From NCBI GenBank assembly GCA_963665155.2, contig CAXXFI010000001.1:806001-870000 (forward strand): 64,000 bases of DNA. Reading direction: 5' to 3'. This document shows, piece after piece, positions 55,043 through 64,000 of this stretch (position 1 is its first letter; every line of letters starts with the position of its first letter). The notes below the pieces were generated by a model, which had not been told where the DNA came from, made no database searches, and was given only the letters and a program-made list of their open reading frames with translations. The DNA comes from UBA1141 sp963665155 (lineage in GTDB: Bacteria; Chloroflexota; Dehalococcoidia; Lucifugimonadales; UBA3495). A program made the translations under genes and the position numbers.

Positions 55043-55588
55043 AACCGGTGGATAAATATGCTGAAGGTTTTTCCTGGCAACTGTTGTGGTGAAGTGCCAA
55101 TTGATGGTCGCGTTGACCTGGTTGCGTTCAATCTCCAAGGCGCGGACCTCTCTTCTCAACGTCTCCGGTGGATAAATATGCTGAAGGTTTTTCCTGGCCT
55201 GTTGTGGTGAAGTGCCAATTGATGGTCGCGTTGACCTGGTTGCGTTCAATCTCCAAGGCGCGGACCTCTCTTCTCAACGTCTCCTCATCGCCAATGCAAC
55301 GGGCTAAACATTGTTTGCCGAACACGCTCTCGGCCAACCCTTCTTGGGCGAAGCGCCGACGGACACGGTGGACTGTTCCGGGACTCACCACTAAGGCTTC
55401 GGAAACCTGCTGGTCGATAAAGCCTTCATCGGCTTTACATAGAATCAAGGACCGTTTCACCTTACGGGCTGACCACGCCGGGCAAGATCCAACAGATGCC
55501 CTCGTTGGTTTTGGGTCAAATTCACTCGATATATCTGAGTACGCAAACCCCACACCTCACTACAACCCAAAGGATGCGAATATTATAC
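55043..55588 (-). mobile_element. Internally deleted IS630-family element
   Basis: A short IS630 relative in minus orientation. The N-terminal HTH part (VKRSLILCKADEGFIDQQV, VHRVRRRFAQEGLAES) is joined directly to the C-terminal end (VFGKQCLARCIGDEETLRRE), so about 600 bp encoding the DDE core is missing. The right end, starting CCGGTGGATAAATATGC, is duplicated as a 120-bp tandem unit (55045 and 55165). Its left end GTATAAT faces that of the full IS630 element at 55603, 14 bases away. Confidence 0.78.
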
Positions 55589-55602
55589 CGTTCCTTAAAT
55601 TA

Positions 55603-56749
55603 GTATAATGTAGGCATTCTGGTAATTGCGGGGAGGTGTGGGGAATGCCTGCTAAACAATACCTTGTGAACTTGACCCAAGAGGAACGGGAGCACTTGTT
55701 GGAGATAACCCGGCGTGGCAAATCGTCGGCACGCAAGGTGAAGCGGTCCTTGATTTTGTGTAAAGGCCGATGAAGGTACTACCGACCAGCAGATTGCCGA
55801 AGCTGTTATGGTAGGTCCCTCCACGGTCAGCCGGGTGCGGCAGCGTTTCGTGGAAGGAGGGTTGGAACGTGCCCTCAATGACCGGCCACGGCCTGGAAAA
55901 CGGCGCAAACTTGATGGGAAGCAAGAAGCCCACTTGGTGGCCGTGGCCTGTAGTTCGGCCCCCGCGGGGCACACCCCCTGGACCTTGCGATTGCTCGCCG
56001 ACCAAGTGGTGAAGCTGGAATTCACCGACTCCATTTGCCGGGAGACGGTCCGGCAGGTACTGAAAAAAACGAACTTAAGCCGTGGACGAAGAAGGAATGG
56101 TGCATACCTGAGGTAAGCGCCGAATTCGTAGCTGCCATGGAGGACGTGCTGGACCTCTACGGGGAACCCTATGACCCTAAACGCCCCGTAGTCTGTTTCG
56201 ACGAAACCTCCAAGCAGTTGGTAGCGGAAAAGAGGTCTCCCCTACCGGCCAAGGCGGGACGGCGGGAGCGATTTGATTACGAGTACAGGCGCAATGGAAC
56301 CCGGAACCTGTTTATGTTGTGTGAGCCATTGGCGGGCTGGCGGCACCTGGCGGTGACCGAGCGTCGTACTATGAAAGACTTCGGTCATCAGATGCGCTGG
56401 TTGGTGGATACAGCTTACCCTAGAAGTAGAGAGGATTAGAGTGGTGCTGGACAACCTGAACACCCATAGACCCGCCTCCCTGTACCAGGCCTTCGAGCCT
56501 AAAGAGGCCAGAGGGATAATCAGACGACTGGAGTTTCAGTATACTCCCAAGCATGGAAGCTGGCTCAATATGGCAGAGATTGAGCGCAGCGCATTCGGCA
56601 AACAATGTTTGAATCGTCGCATTGGCGATGAAGAAGTCCTCAAACGGGAAATTGCCGCATTGGAATCCGAACGAAACCAGGCCGAGGCAACCATCGACTG
56701 GAGGTTCTCTACCGTGGACGCCCGATAAAAGCTTCAGCATATCTATCCG
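55603..56749 (+). mobile_element. IS630-family element, full length but frameshifted
   Basis: A plus-strand IS630 element starting near GTATAAT and ending near the complement of ACGGATAGATATGCTG. Its transposase gene is broken. The ends match the internally deleted neighbour, showing common origin. Confidence 0.75.
55645..56728 (+). pseudogene. IS630-family transposase, frameshifted
   Basis: Begins with an ATG at 55645 (MPAKQYLVNLTQEEREHLLE), breaks after about 42 codons, resumes with a helix-turn-helix (VGPSTVSRVRQRFVEGG) and breaks again near 56070. The core is then readable: PVVCFDETSKQLV (first Asp), VVLDNLNTHRPASLYQAFEP (second Asp) and HGSWLNMAEIERSAFGKQC (Glu). All three catalytic acids survive but in different frames. 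At least three frameshifts are needed to restore it. Confidence 0.82.
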
Positions 56750-57071
56750 TCGGTTTCAACTGGATGAGGTACTAGGCTTCAGGAATCGGAGCTGTCAAGA
56801 AGAGGCGTGTCACCCACCGGGCATGCCGGGTGGGGCGGAACGGATTGAGGGGAGCTTGTCGCAAAAGGATGGAGAGATACCAATAAGCGTGACCTTATTA
56901 CGCCACAGATTCGCTGGCAAAACCAGCCATCCGGTGTAAAGGGGGAACCGTGTCAAGGGGAAGGAAATCCCAGGATTTAACCAGCGTACTTCACTTAGTT
57001 AATCCAGGGATTTCCGAAGAAACGTATGGGTAGCGGAATACATGATTCGGCGCTACTCTGGTAAATTGGCC
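56730..57071. other. Intergenic region with a long hairpin
   Basis: About 340 bp. It contains the right end of the IS630 element, then the inverted repeat at 56963-57015, and no supported gene. Confidence 0.5.
56963..57015. repeat. Near-perfect inverted repeat
   Basis: GGAAATCCCAGGATTTAAC and GTTAATCCAGGGATTTCC (complement) differ by one mismatch and one bulge around a 16-base loop. It may terminate transcription of the minus-strand small gene at 57072. Confidence 0.65.
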
Positions 57072-57254
57072 CTAGGAGCTGAACTTTTCGATGAAGGGAA
57101 CTACCCTGCTGTCTAGTTCGCCCAATGCCACGCCAGCGTCCGAACGGGCTACGCCTAAATGGGCGGCCCTTTGAATGTCTTCCCAGTCGGGCTCCAGTTC
57201 GTACTCGTCCCTTAGCTCGTCAAACATATTGTCCAAGGTTTGTTTATTAAACAT
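57072..57254 (-). CDS. Small acidic hypothetical protein
   Basis: A 60-residue soluble protein with acidic helices (DNMFDELRDEYELEPDWEDI) and a normal-looking end. It starts with ATG at 57254; the upstream sequence has only a weak A-rich ribosome-binding site. No family is recognised. Possible roles include a small partner or regulator, but nothing supports one. Confidence 0.45.
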   Translation of the reverse strand: MFNKQTLDNMFDELRDEYELEPDWEDIQRAAHLGVARSDAGVALGELDSRVVPFIEKFSS

Positions 57255-57403
57255 ATTTCTTTATCCGCATCCTTATTTTGTGGGCTTGGTGCGTGAACAT
57301 CCGGGCGGTCACCAGGCCCTGTTGACTTCGTGCCCGACGAATTTTACCAACACCAGCTATCTACGGCAAGTAGTAAGACAGGATACTAACAATTTGAAGA
57401 TCG

Positions 57404-57688
57404 TCAACCGTCCTGAGTATCTTCACTTTCAGGCGTAGTAGGTTGCTCAGTCGGGTGACGGCGCTGCTGCAACAGGAACACTATGATTATGGCCGCTGGG
57501 ATTAGCAAGATGATAAATGCCAGTGCAGCAATGGCAATCCACGGCCCGACGTTGAAAACGTCATCTAGCAGGTCTTTGATCCATTCCAAAAGGTCCGGGT
57601 CCGCAGCTTCGCCGTGGTGGGCTGCGACGGACATCAACCCGGAAATCAACCCGGAAATCAACCCGGAAATCAACGATAAAGGCAGCAT
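57404..57688 (-). CDS. Small membrane protein with repeated N-terminus
   Basis: A 94-residue protein. The N-terminal residues are repeats of ISGL (four times), produced by a 12-bp DNA repeat, and form a hydrophobic segment like a signal or membrane anchor. A second helix is at about residues 48-72 (PWIAIAALAFIILLIPAAI), followed by a charged tail. The function is unknown. The 12-bp repeat makes the N-terminal length prone to change. Confidence 0.6.
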   Translation of the reverse strand: MLPLSLISGLISGLISGLMSVAAHHGEAADPDLLEWIKDLLDDVFNVGPWIAIAALAFIILLIPAAIIIVFLLQQRRHPTEQPTTPESEDTQDG

Positions 57689-57803
57689 TATCCGCGAGCC
57701 CTTATTTTCCTAATGTTAAAAAGCGGTTGTTCAACTCGACCAAAGGGTAATTTCCTGCTCCTTTGCCTTTACTTGGCTATGATGCGGCCAGGCTCGGAAG
57801 CTT

Positions 57804-58652
57804 TTATGGTCGCTTTAGCCAATTAAGGAACTCGTTGCCCAGCATGGGGTCTCCCTGAACTGTGTCGGCGCCGAAGACGGAATCAACTGACACTCGACCG
57901 TAGGACATTAGTCCGGCGGCCTCTCCTTCGCAGCTGATCTGAATATCGGCGTTAACCGCAGGTGATTCGCGTGTCGGTTCCACCACGCAACTATCTCCGG
58001 TGGCCACAATGTCGTGGTTCGGGCCAACTTCGGTGGCTAGACGGTAGCGGATGCTTGATGGTCCGTTGGCAGGCGCTCGCAGGTTGGAGACGCCTTTGCC
58101 CGCCAGCCACTGGGGGATGCGTTCCAAGACAATCGGCACGGAGGATGAGGATAAATGGGCGGAAGGCTCAAGGCTGGCTTCGATATCCCATCCATGGATG
58201 GACAATTCTTGGATGCGTCCGGTGATAAATGATTGGACGGTCCGGGGCGCAAATGGACCGTAGCAAGGTAGCTCCAACTCATCGGGACCAACGGTCGATA
58301 TCAACTCCTGCAGCCGGTGGTTCCGGTCTTGGAATTCCTGGAGCAAGCCGTCGCCCAGGGTTTTGCGGGCTTCGATGGCTGTTTCGGCGATAAAACCGTT
58401 GAAGAACTCCGGCGCGGAAGTTCCCAACTCGGGCCATCCTTGGGGCGGCGAAACGTCCCCTTTCAATCCACCGTTGATGGCGGTAATAAAATAGTTGGCG
58501 GCCCAAGTTACATGGGCCAACACGTCGGCCACGCTCCAAAGGTCGCACTTGCTGGGGCGGTCCCAAGCGTTGCCGGTCAGTGATCCCAAGTAGGCTTCGA
58601 GCCGGCGAGACTCGGTTTCGACCAGATCAACCCGCTCTTGCGCAGATAGCAT
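57804..58652 (-). CDS. Maleylpyruvate-isomerase-family (mycothiol-dependent type) protein
   Basis: A 282-residue protein of the DinB/maleylpyruvate-isomerase superfamily. The N-terminal four-helix part matches the family entry: RLEAYLGSLTGNAWDRPSKCDLWSVADVLAHVTW, with a His in LAHVTWAANYF that would help bind metal. The C-terminal part resembles the SCP2-like domain that follows in several of these proteins. Family members can use mycothiol or other small thiols to open or isomerise substrates. The substrate here is unknown. Confidence 0.82.
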   Translation of the reverse strand: MLSAQERVDLVETESRRLEAYLGSLTGNAWDRPSKCDLWSVADVLAHVTWAANYFITAINGGLKGDVSPPQGWPELGTSAPEFFNGFIAETAIEARKTLGDGLLQEFQDRNHRLQELISTVGPDELELPCYGPFAPRTVQSFITGRIQELSIHGWDIEASLEPSAHLSSSSVPIVLERIPQWLAGKGVSNLRAPANGPSSIRYRLATEVGPNHDIVATGDSCVVEPTRESPAVNADIQISCEGEAAGLMSYGRVSVDSVFGADTVQGDPMLGNEFLNWLKRP

Positions 58653-58801
58653 TACTTCCTCACTGTTAGATCGATTTTGCTAATTCTATTAGCCATTGCA
58701 CCATTGACCCACCGCACAGGCCGCCTAGAAATGGGATTGCAATTGTGCCTAGATCCGCGTGCTAGATGCGTTCTCCGGTGAGTTGGCTCGGTGGTTTTAA
58801 G

Positions 58802-60340
58802 TTATGAGTCCTTAAAAGCCATCGCCTCGCGGCCCGCGCTGGTCCCGGCCAACCGGCCAAAAACCATGCCCGCCGACAGCCCCGAGCCGCCAGGGTAGTT
58901 GTGGTAGAAGAGCCCGCCCACCATTTCACCGGCAGCGTACAGCCCCGGAATCGGGTCCTGGCTGTTGGTGACCACCTGGCCCCGGGTATTGATCTTCACG
59001 CCGCCAAACGTGAAACTGATGCCGCAGGTGACGGCATATCCCAAGTATGGAGGAGTGTCGATGGTCTGGGCCCAATTGGTCTTTGGCGGATTTATCCCCA
59101 CTGTGCCTCGACCGTCCTTGATAGTGGGGTTATAGGTCACATCGGTTTGGACGGCGGCATTATATTCGGAAATCGTCTGGGCCAAACCTTGGGGATCTAT
59201 GTCCAAACGAGTCGCCAACTCCTCAATGGTGTTGGCTTCGGCCATGGTTACTTGAGGGATGCGGTACTCGTCACGAAGAAGGTGCTTCACCTTGTCGTCG
59301 AAAATCTGGAACCCCAGGCCTTGAGGTTGGGTTAGCAGGGCACGTCCGTACGTCACGTAGGTATAGTTGCGGAAATCCGCTCCTTCGTCCAGGTACCGGT
59401 TGCCGTCCAGGTTGACCATGATGCCAAAGGGATAGGAGTGCTTTTGATAAAGCTCGGTAATGGTGCGGTCGCCGAATGCCGGAGCGTTCATGTCCCAGGC
59501 CACGGCGTGGCAACTGCTCCAATGGCCATGGGCTTGAGCGCCTACTTCCAAGGCCATGCGGATGCCGTCGCCGGTGTTGTAGGGGATACCGCGCACCTTC
59601 ACCATCTCCCAGCCGGGGCCAAGGTAACGGCAGCGCATTTCGGCGTTTGCCTCAAAACCGCCAGCGGCCAGAACCACCGTCCGGGTGGCGATGTTCTCGA
59701 ACCCATCGGGACCCAATACCCGGATGCCGCTGACCCGTCCTTTTTCGTCTTGAATCAGATTTACTCCCTGGCAAGCGTAGCGAACGTCCACCCCGTCCCG
59801 CTGGGAAGCCTCGAATTGTTGGTCGGAGAGTCCTTTTCCCGCCCCAACAGCTTCGACCAACAAGCCGCCCCAGAACCGGTACTTGTCACCGTCTTTGAAA
59901 GCTTGCCGACCGTAGGACAGGACGAAGCGCACGCCCTTTCCCCGTAGCCACTGCATTGTGGGAAGGGATTGGCTCACCAGGATCTGGGCCAACTCCGGGT
60001 CCGACAATCCTTGGGTCACCCGCATCATGTCGGCGTAGAATTGGTCCTCGGTATAGCTCCCCACGTCCACCTGTGCTACTTCGGTGGGGGACATGTCCGG
60101 GATGACGGTTTGTATGTCTTCAATTCCTTCGAAAGCAAATCTGATAATTCCGCCGGTAAAGTAGGTATTGCCGCCCCGGAAGTACTCCGGAGCTTTTTCA
60201 ACTACCAATACCGAGTCACAGTTTTCTTTTGCCGACATAGCTGCGCTCAAAGCAGCGTTTCCGGCTCCAACAACTACCACGTCATGAATGTCTGGCAAAG
60301 CACACCTCTCATTGACTTGGGTCCGTTGACCTGGGTCCAT
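58802..60340 (-). CDS. FAD-dependent oxidoreductase, tricarballylate-dehydrogenase type
   Basis: A 512-residue flavoprotein of the FAD-binding-2 family (fumarate reductase/succinate dehydrogenase flavoprotein type). The dinucleotide motif is VVVGAGNAALSAAMSAKENC near residue 22, followed by the ADP contact TRTVVLAAGGFEANAEM and the C-terminal FAD region PIPGLYAAGEMVGGLFYHNYP. The arrangement resembles TcuA-type tricarballylate dehydrogenases and related 3-ketosteroid/fumarate reductase-like enzymes. The substrate cannot be deduced. It faces the divergent alcohol dehydrogenase gene at 60591. Confidence 0.87.
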   Translation of the reverse strand: MDPGQRTQVNERCALPDIHDVVVVGAGNAALSAAMSAKENCDSVLVVEKAPEYFRGGNTYFTGGIIRFAFEGIEDIQTVIPDMSPTEVAQVDVGSYTEDQFYADMMRVTQGLSDPELAQILVSQSLPTMQWLRGKGVRFVLSYGRQAFKDGDKYRFWGGLLVEAVGAGKGLSDQQFEASQRDGVDVRYACQGVNLIQDEKGRVSGIRVLGPDGFENIATRTVVLAAGGFEANAEMRCRYLGPGWEMVKVRGIPYNTGDGIRMALEVGAQAHGHWSSCHAVAWDMNAPAFGDRTITELYQKHSYPFGIMVNLDGNRYLDEGADFRNYTYVTYGRALLTQPQGLGFQIFDDKVKHLLRDEYRIPQVTMAEANTIEELATRLDIDPQGLAQTISEYNAAVQTDVTYNPTIKDGRGTVGINPPKTNWAQTIDTPPYLGYAVTCGISFTFGGVKINTRGQVVTNSQDPIPGLYAAGEMVGGLFYHNYPGGSGLSAGMVFGRLAGTSAGREAMAFKDS

Positions 60341-60590
60341 TGGCCTGGGCGCCGATCAGATTTTATTTCAGAATCTTGGGGAACTTGGCCCTAATAATAA
60401 CGTGTTAAATCGTGAGCCTCAAGGAATACGGTCCGTGGTCTGATTCATCCCAATACAGCCATGCGCATTGAGGATTACCGGCTGTTGCCGATTTATTTAA
60501 AAGCCAAGTCTAGTAAAGACGAAAACTTGCTCAGGGCTTGGCCGCATATTAAGATACGGGCATAAATCGGAATTGGAGTTGTATCAAAGA

Positions 60591-61559
60591 ATGAAAGCAG
60601 CGAGGTTGGCCGGTCCTAAGCACTTTGAAATTATGGACACGGAAATGCCCACGCTGGCGGATGGCGAGTGTTTGGTCAAGCTGGAGCGGGTTTCCGTGTG
60701 TGGTAGCGACATACGCCACGGTTATCAAGTCCACCCGGAGGAAGAGTATCCCATGTCCTTCGGATCACCGTGCCACGAACTGGCCGGGGTTGTGGTGGAG
60801 AGCCGGACGGACAGCTTCCGGGAAGGACAAAGAGCGATTGTGATCCCCAAAAGAGGCGAGGGCGGGCTGGTGGAATATATCGTCTCCGGCCCGGAAAGGA
60901 TGATCCTATTACCCGACGAAGGTCCTTTGGATGAATGGGTAATGTGCCAGCCTTCCGGGACTGTCCTATATTCTTGCCAGCAAATGCCAAACCTGTTGGG
61001 TAAGAATGTTGTAGTTCTGGGTCAGGGCAGCATTGGTTTGAGCTTTACTATGATCACATCCCGGTGCGGGGCCCGTTCCGTGACCGGAATCGATCTACTG
61101 GACAACCGTCTGGAAAAAGCCAGAGAGTTTGGGGCGACTCACACGGTCAATCCCGACCGGGATAATGTTGAGGAAGCGGTGGCCGAGATTACCGGGGGCG
61201 AGGGACCGGACGTGGTGGTGGAGGCTGCCGGGTATCCGGACACGTTTAATATGGGCTTCAGGCTGATCAAGCAGTTCGGGACTGTAATTGTCTTCGGGAT
61301 ACAGGCGGATGATTTCGTTCCGCTAGAGCATAACTATTTGATGGAGAAACAACCCAGGATAATCCCCACCACCGGTGCGCGCAGTGGCGACCCGACTTCC
61401 CACATTAAAGAAATCGTGGGACTGCGGGAACGGGGATGGTGCGACCCCTCGGGGTTAATCAGCCACCGGATTGGGTTTTCCCAGGTCCAGGAAGCGTATG
61501 ACATGTACGAGCAGCGGCTGGACAATGTAATCAAGGTGGTGATGGATATTAACTCTTAA
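60591..61559 (+). CDS. Zinc-type alcohol dehydrogenase without structural zinc lobe
   Basis: A medium-chain dehydrogenase of about 322 residues, shorter than usual. The catalytic zinc ligands are in VSVCGSDIRHG and SPCHELAGVV (His-Glu), and the NAD site is VVLGQGSIGLSFTMI. The four-cysteine structural zinc loop is absent; in its place the chain reads PKRGEGGLVEYIVSG. Related proteins are sorbitol- or threonine-dehydrogenase-like enzymes. The ATG at 60591 is chosen over a TTG six codons earlier. The divergent FAD oxidoreductase gene may belong to the same pathway. Confidence 0.86.
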   Translation: MKAARLAGPKHFEIMDTEMPTLADGECLVKLERVSVCGSDIRHGYQVHPEEEYPMSFGSPCHELAGVVVESRTDSFREGQRAIVIPKRGEGGLVEYIVSGPERMILLPDEGPLDEWVMCQPSGTVLYSCQQMPNLLGKNVVVLGQGSIGLSFTMITSRCGARSVTGIDLLDNRLEKAREFGATHTVNPDRDNVEEAVAEITGGEGPDVVVEAAGYPDTFNMGFRLIKQFGTVIVFGIQADDFVPLEHNYLMEKQPRIIPTTGARSGDPTSHIKEIVGLRERGWCDPSGLISHRIGFSQVQEAYDMYEQRLDNVIKVVMDINS

Positions 61560-61620
61560 GAAAGCGACCCGGGATCCTGGGAAAAATCTCATGGACACAG
61601 AGGAAAGCGACCCGGGATCC
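61560..61620. repeat. 18-bp direct repeat
   Basis: GAAAGCGACCCGGGATCC occurs at 61560-61577 and 61603-61620, 43 bp apart. It lies between the alcohol dehydrogenase gene and the orphan primase-domain gene. Confidence 0.85.
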
Positions 61621-61686
61621 AACGGAAAATGCCCGGCAATCCAAAACCAACAATTCTGGTAGACAGCAAATTGGGAGGGGTGGGAA

Positions 61687-62628
61687 GTGGAGCCTGCGTT
61701 GGAGATCAGGATGGTTTGGGAAAACCTGGCCTTGGCGATGGCATTGTGGATTGGCGCCAGGAAAGGCCTAATTAAAAAGGACGATTTGCCTACGGGCAAA
61801 ACGGTGGTGCCCTCCGGACCGGGCACTTTGGAAAGAGTTTATAACCCCTTGGAGTTGAGAAGCGAGCAGGAGTTGGCCCGGTGCATCAGCAATCAACTCC
61901 GGGGGGGAGTTACTTTCTCGGCAATGCTGACGCAACGAACCCTGGACCTAGTCCTTGGGCCATCCCCGCTGCAAGAAACAGACCCGGATTTGAGGGCTGC
62001 CCGATGCGCCATCTACCTGCTTAGCTCGGCGCTGAGCCAAGGGATGCTTTCCCCCGTATGGCACTGCAAAGGACCTTTCCGAGACCGGTTCGAAGTGAAG
62101 ACAATTTCCCTTGTGTTGGACGCCTCGGTTTTGGACGGCAAGCCCGTATTTTGGGAAGACATTGGCGGCCTCGAAAAATATCTGGAACTTTTGGCATACT
62201 TGGCCGACCAAATGGAGCAGTTGGGCTCTGGCCCCCGGCAGTGGTCTGAGATACCCCAGGAGGAAATCGAAGAGGAAATCCTTATCCCCGGTTCGACCAG
62301 CGATTTGTGCCAGCCTAAGGTGGCCGAGAGTCAATTGCCTAATGGCTCAGGGTCTGAGGCCACAGCGTCCCAGGTCATGACTGCGGGAACCGGAGAGGAA
62401 CCATTGGCGGGATTCCTTGAAACCCGATGTAACCTGGTCCCGGAATCCTACACCATTGCCGCAGAGCTTTACAGCAACTATTTGGGTTGGTGTGAAGACG
62501 CGGGTCAGAACCCATTGGCCCAGCGGAGCTTTGGCATCCAACTGACAAAATTGGGGTTCGTTCGCAAGCGGCGTGGCCGTGGCCGCCATTGGTGGAAGGG
62601 ACTGGAAGCTATCAGGAGCAGTGTCTAG
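61687..62628 (+). CDS. Orphan protein with primase/D5-type C-terminal domain
   Basis: A 313-residue protein. The last 80 residues (CNLVPESYTIAAELYSNYLG, WCEDAGQNPLAQRSFGIQLT, RRGRGRHWWKGLEAI) match the winged-helix domain found at the C-terminus of phage/plasmid P4-type primases and poxvirus D5. No helicase or primase domain precedes it; the N-terminal 220 residues are of unknown type with no recognisable motif. The gene lies alone on the plus strand. It may be a regulator or replication-related protein derived from a mobile element. The start is uncertain; no good ribosome-binding site is visible before the first in-frame start at 61687. Confidence 0.7.
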   Translation: MEPALEIRMVWENLALAMALWIGARKGLIKKDDLPTGKTVVPSGPGTLERVYNPLELRSEQELARCISNQLRGGVTFSAMLTQRTLDLVLGPSPLQETDPDLRAARCAIYLLSSALSQGMLSPVWHCKGPFRDRFEVKTISLVLDASVLDGKPVFWEDIGGLEKYLELLAYLADQMEQLGSGPRQWSEIPQEEIEEEILIPGSTSDLCQPKVAESQLPNGSGSEATASQVMTAGTGEEPLAGFLETRCNLVPESYTIAAELYSNYLGWCEDAGQNPLAQRSFGIQLTKLGFVRKRRGRGRHWWKGLEAIRSSV

Positions 62629-62915
62629 CCACCTTACACGGGCGGCGGGAGTAAACTCCGTCAACAGCCGGGCTGGCCCAGGTTGCCGCAACAGCCTTTG
62701 CGCCGGCGTAGCTTGATGAGGTTGTTGGAAACTACCAAGATTAGCTTGCGCCATATTGGCATAGACCCGCGCAAGTTGCTTAACGGTGTAAATTGGGTGT
62801 CGTGGGCCTCGCACATGCTAAATAGATTAGGCTAATCCTAATGGCTCGGCAAGGCCTGTTCCCCAACTGATGGCTGATTCTTGAACGCTTTACGCTTTTA
62901 ACTGCGGAGGCTGCC

Positions 62916-64000
62916 ATGCCCCATGATTATTTGGACCTACTCTCCGAGTTCGTAGTGAGGACTCACCTGGAAGATTTGGACCAGACCACGTTGGAGGCGG
63001 CCAAGTTAGTCGTGCTGGACACCATTGGCGCAATCTTGGCAGGTAGCAGACTCGAGGAAAACGCCAAGTTCGCCGGGTTGGCCAGGGAAATGAGTGGTGC
63101 TGGCGCTTCCTCACTTTTGGGACATGCCGAACTAGGACCAGCCAGAAAAGTCCAACCGGCATTTGCCGCTTTGGTAAATGGTGCTGCTGGGGTGGCTTTA
63201 GAAGTGGACGAGGGAAATAGGCTGGGAGGAGGTCATGCCTCGATCCACGTGACACCGTCGGCTTTGGCAATGGCCGAAGCTCGCACCGACTCTAATAACC
63301 CCGCTGGCGGGGCGAGCGGAAAAGCTTTCTTGGAAAGCGTGATCATCGGCTACGAGGTCACCTCGAGAATTGGCGGCGGGACCATGCCCAAGAGGGAGGT
63401 ACATTCCCACGGCACCTGGGGCACCATCGGAGCCGCTGCCCTCACCGCCAGGCTTCTGGGTTATGATGCGTCGGAGACCCGGCAGGCGATGAATATGGCA
63501 ATGTCTATGAGCCCGGCCAATACCTGGACGCCGTGTTTGGAAGGGGCCACGGTGCGCAACCTTTATCCGGGCCGGTCAGGATTCCAGGGTATACTGGCCG
63601 CCAACTTGGTCCGCTGCGGTTTCACGGCCATAAACGACGGCCCCAAGGATTTATACACGAGATTGATTGGCGATGGATTCGATCCTGAAGCGGTGGTCGA
63701 CGGTTTGGGTGAGCGGGGGAGCTACCGAATTCAACAAAACTATTTCAAGTTCCACGCTTGTTGCTTGTACAACCACCCGGTATTGGACGCTTTCCAGGCT
63801 ATTTCCCGTAGAGTAAAGTTCTCGGCTTCCGACGTGGAGAATATTCGCGTTGAGGCCCCGCTGCTGGCGCTGATAATGGCCGACCCGAAACCGGAAAACA
63901 TGCTGTCAGCCAAGTTCTCGATCCCCTATGCCGTGGCGGCGTCGCTGATCCATCAGTCCACCGACGTAACGGCCTTCTACCCGGACAAATTGGATGATCC
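62916..64000 (+). CDS. MmgE/PrpD-family protein, runs off the window
   Basis: The gene continues beyond the right edge; about 361 residues are visible. MmgE/PrpD family members include 2-methylcitrate dehydratase and related hydro-lyases. The ATG follows GGAGG five bases upstream. Characteristic sequences are VVLDTIGAILAG, LVNGAAGVALEVDEGNR, SHGTWGTIGAAALTARLLG and KFHACCLYNHPVLDAF. The reaction in this organism is unknown. It sits in the region with FAD oxidoreductase and isomerase-type genes, so it may take part in organic acid catabolism. Confidence 0.88.
   Translation, partial: MPHDYLDLLSEFVVRTHLEDLDQTTLEAAKLVVLDTIGAILAGSRLEENAKFAGLAREMSGAGASSLLGHAELGPARKVQPAFAALVNGAAGVALEVDEGNRLGGGHASIHVTPSALAMAEARTDSNNPAGGASGKAFLESVIIGYEVTSRIGGGTMPKREVHSHGTWGTIGAAALTARLLGYDASETRQAMNMAMSMSPANTWTPCLEGATVRNLYPGRSGFQGILAANLVRCGFTAINDGPKDLYTRLIGDGFDPEAVVDGLGERGSYRIQQNYFKFHACCLYNHPVLDAFQAISRRVKFSASDVENIRVEAPLLALIMADPKPENMLSAKFSIPYAVAASLIHQSTDVTAFYPDKLDD

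Noticed and set aside
1..64000. tRNA or rRNA genes
   Set aside because: No sequence with the expected T-loop and acceptor pattern was found by eye; a dedicated search could still reveal one.

Overview
The window looks like a chromosome segment of an uncultured Chloroflexota bacterium, probably near the Dehalococcoidia/SAR202 lineages. This is inferred from gene content (enolase-superfamily, MmgE/PrpD, NIPSNAP, sulfite-oxidase-like molybdoenzymes, tandem zinc-ribbon/cyclase/ATPase regulators, small SpeD plus SpeE) and gene style. No rRNA or tRNA is visible to confirm it. Base composition is moderately GC-rich. The 46.8-48.8 kb insertion sequence is clearly GC-richer than its host DNA.

Layout. 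0.3-2.3 kb: two tandem PAP2-type membrane proteins. 2.4-4.7 kb: a translationally coupled MoxR ATPase/VWA pair. 5-13.5 kb (minus strand): a HAM1-like pyrophosphatase, an MFS transporter, then a sulfur-chemistry cluster with two sulfite-oxidase-fold molybdoenzymes, a cupin, a four-domain rhodanese and a thiol-dioxygenase-like protein. 13.9-16.7 kb: small hypothetical genes, a hotdog protein and a PIG-L deacetylase. 16.9-18.3 kb: an arsenite methyltransferase behind a cysteine-bearing PadR regulator with a palindromic operator. 18.7-22 kb: catabolic enzymes. 22.3-28.9 kb: a frameshifted cyclase/ATPase/TPR regulator, the PcrA helicase and a Crp/Fnr regulator with a probable leaderless start and 24-bp upstream repeats. 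29.6-32.8 kb: a class V aminotransferase followed by speD-speE. 33-44.3 kb: a type IV pilus locus (response regulator, PilB, PilC, PilO-like, PilM-PilN fusion, pilin, two pseudopilin-like proteins, a DUF11-like surface protein).

44.4-57 kb is an insertion-sequence graveyard. A TPR gene is cut into three pieces by an IS3 and an IS1182 element. Next come an IS5 remnant, an ISNCY/IS1202-like element with perfect 16-bp ends, a decayed beta-propeller gene, a nuclease fragment and two head-to-head IS630 relatives, one internally deleted. 57-64 kb returns to ordinary metabolism: a mycothiol-type isomerase, a FAD oxidoreductase, an alcohol dehydrogenase, an orphan protein with a primase-type C-terminal domain and a PrpD-family gene running off the window.

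Likely cooperation. The 7.8-13.5 kb genes suggest oxidation of organic thiol sulfur through sulfinate and sulfite to sulfate. The PadR/ArsM pair is a self-contained arsenic response. The pilus genes form one assembly machine, and the pilin promoter carries a Crp-type operator that the Crp/Fnr protein encoded 12 kb upstream could bind. Several genes (cyclase, pilC, the DUF11 protein) have single frameshifts that may be assembly errors or real lesions.
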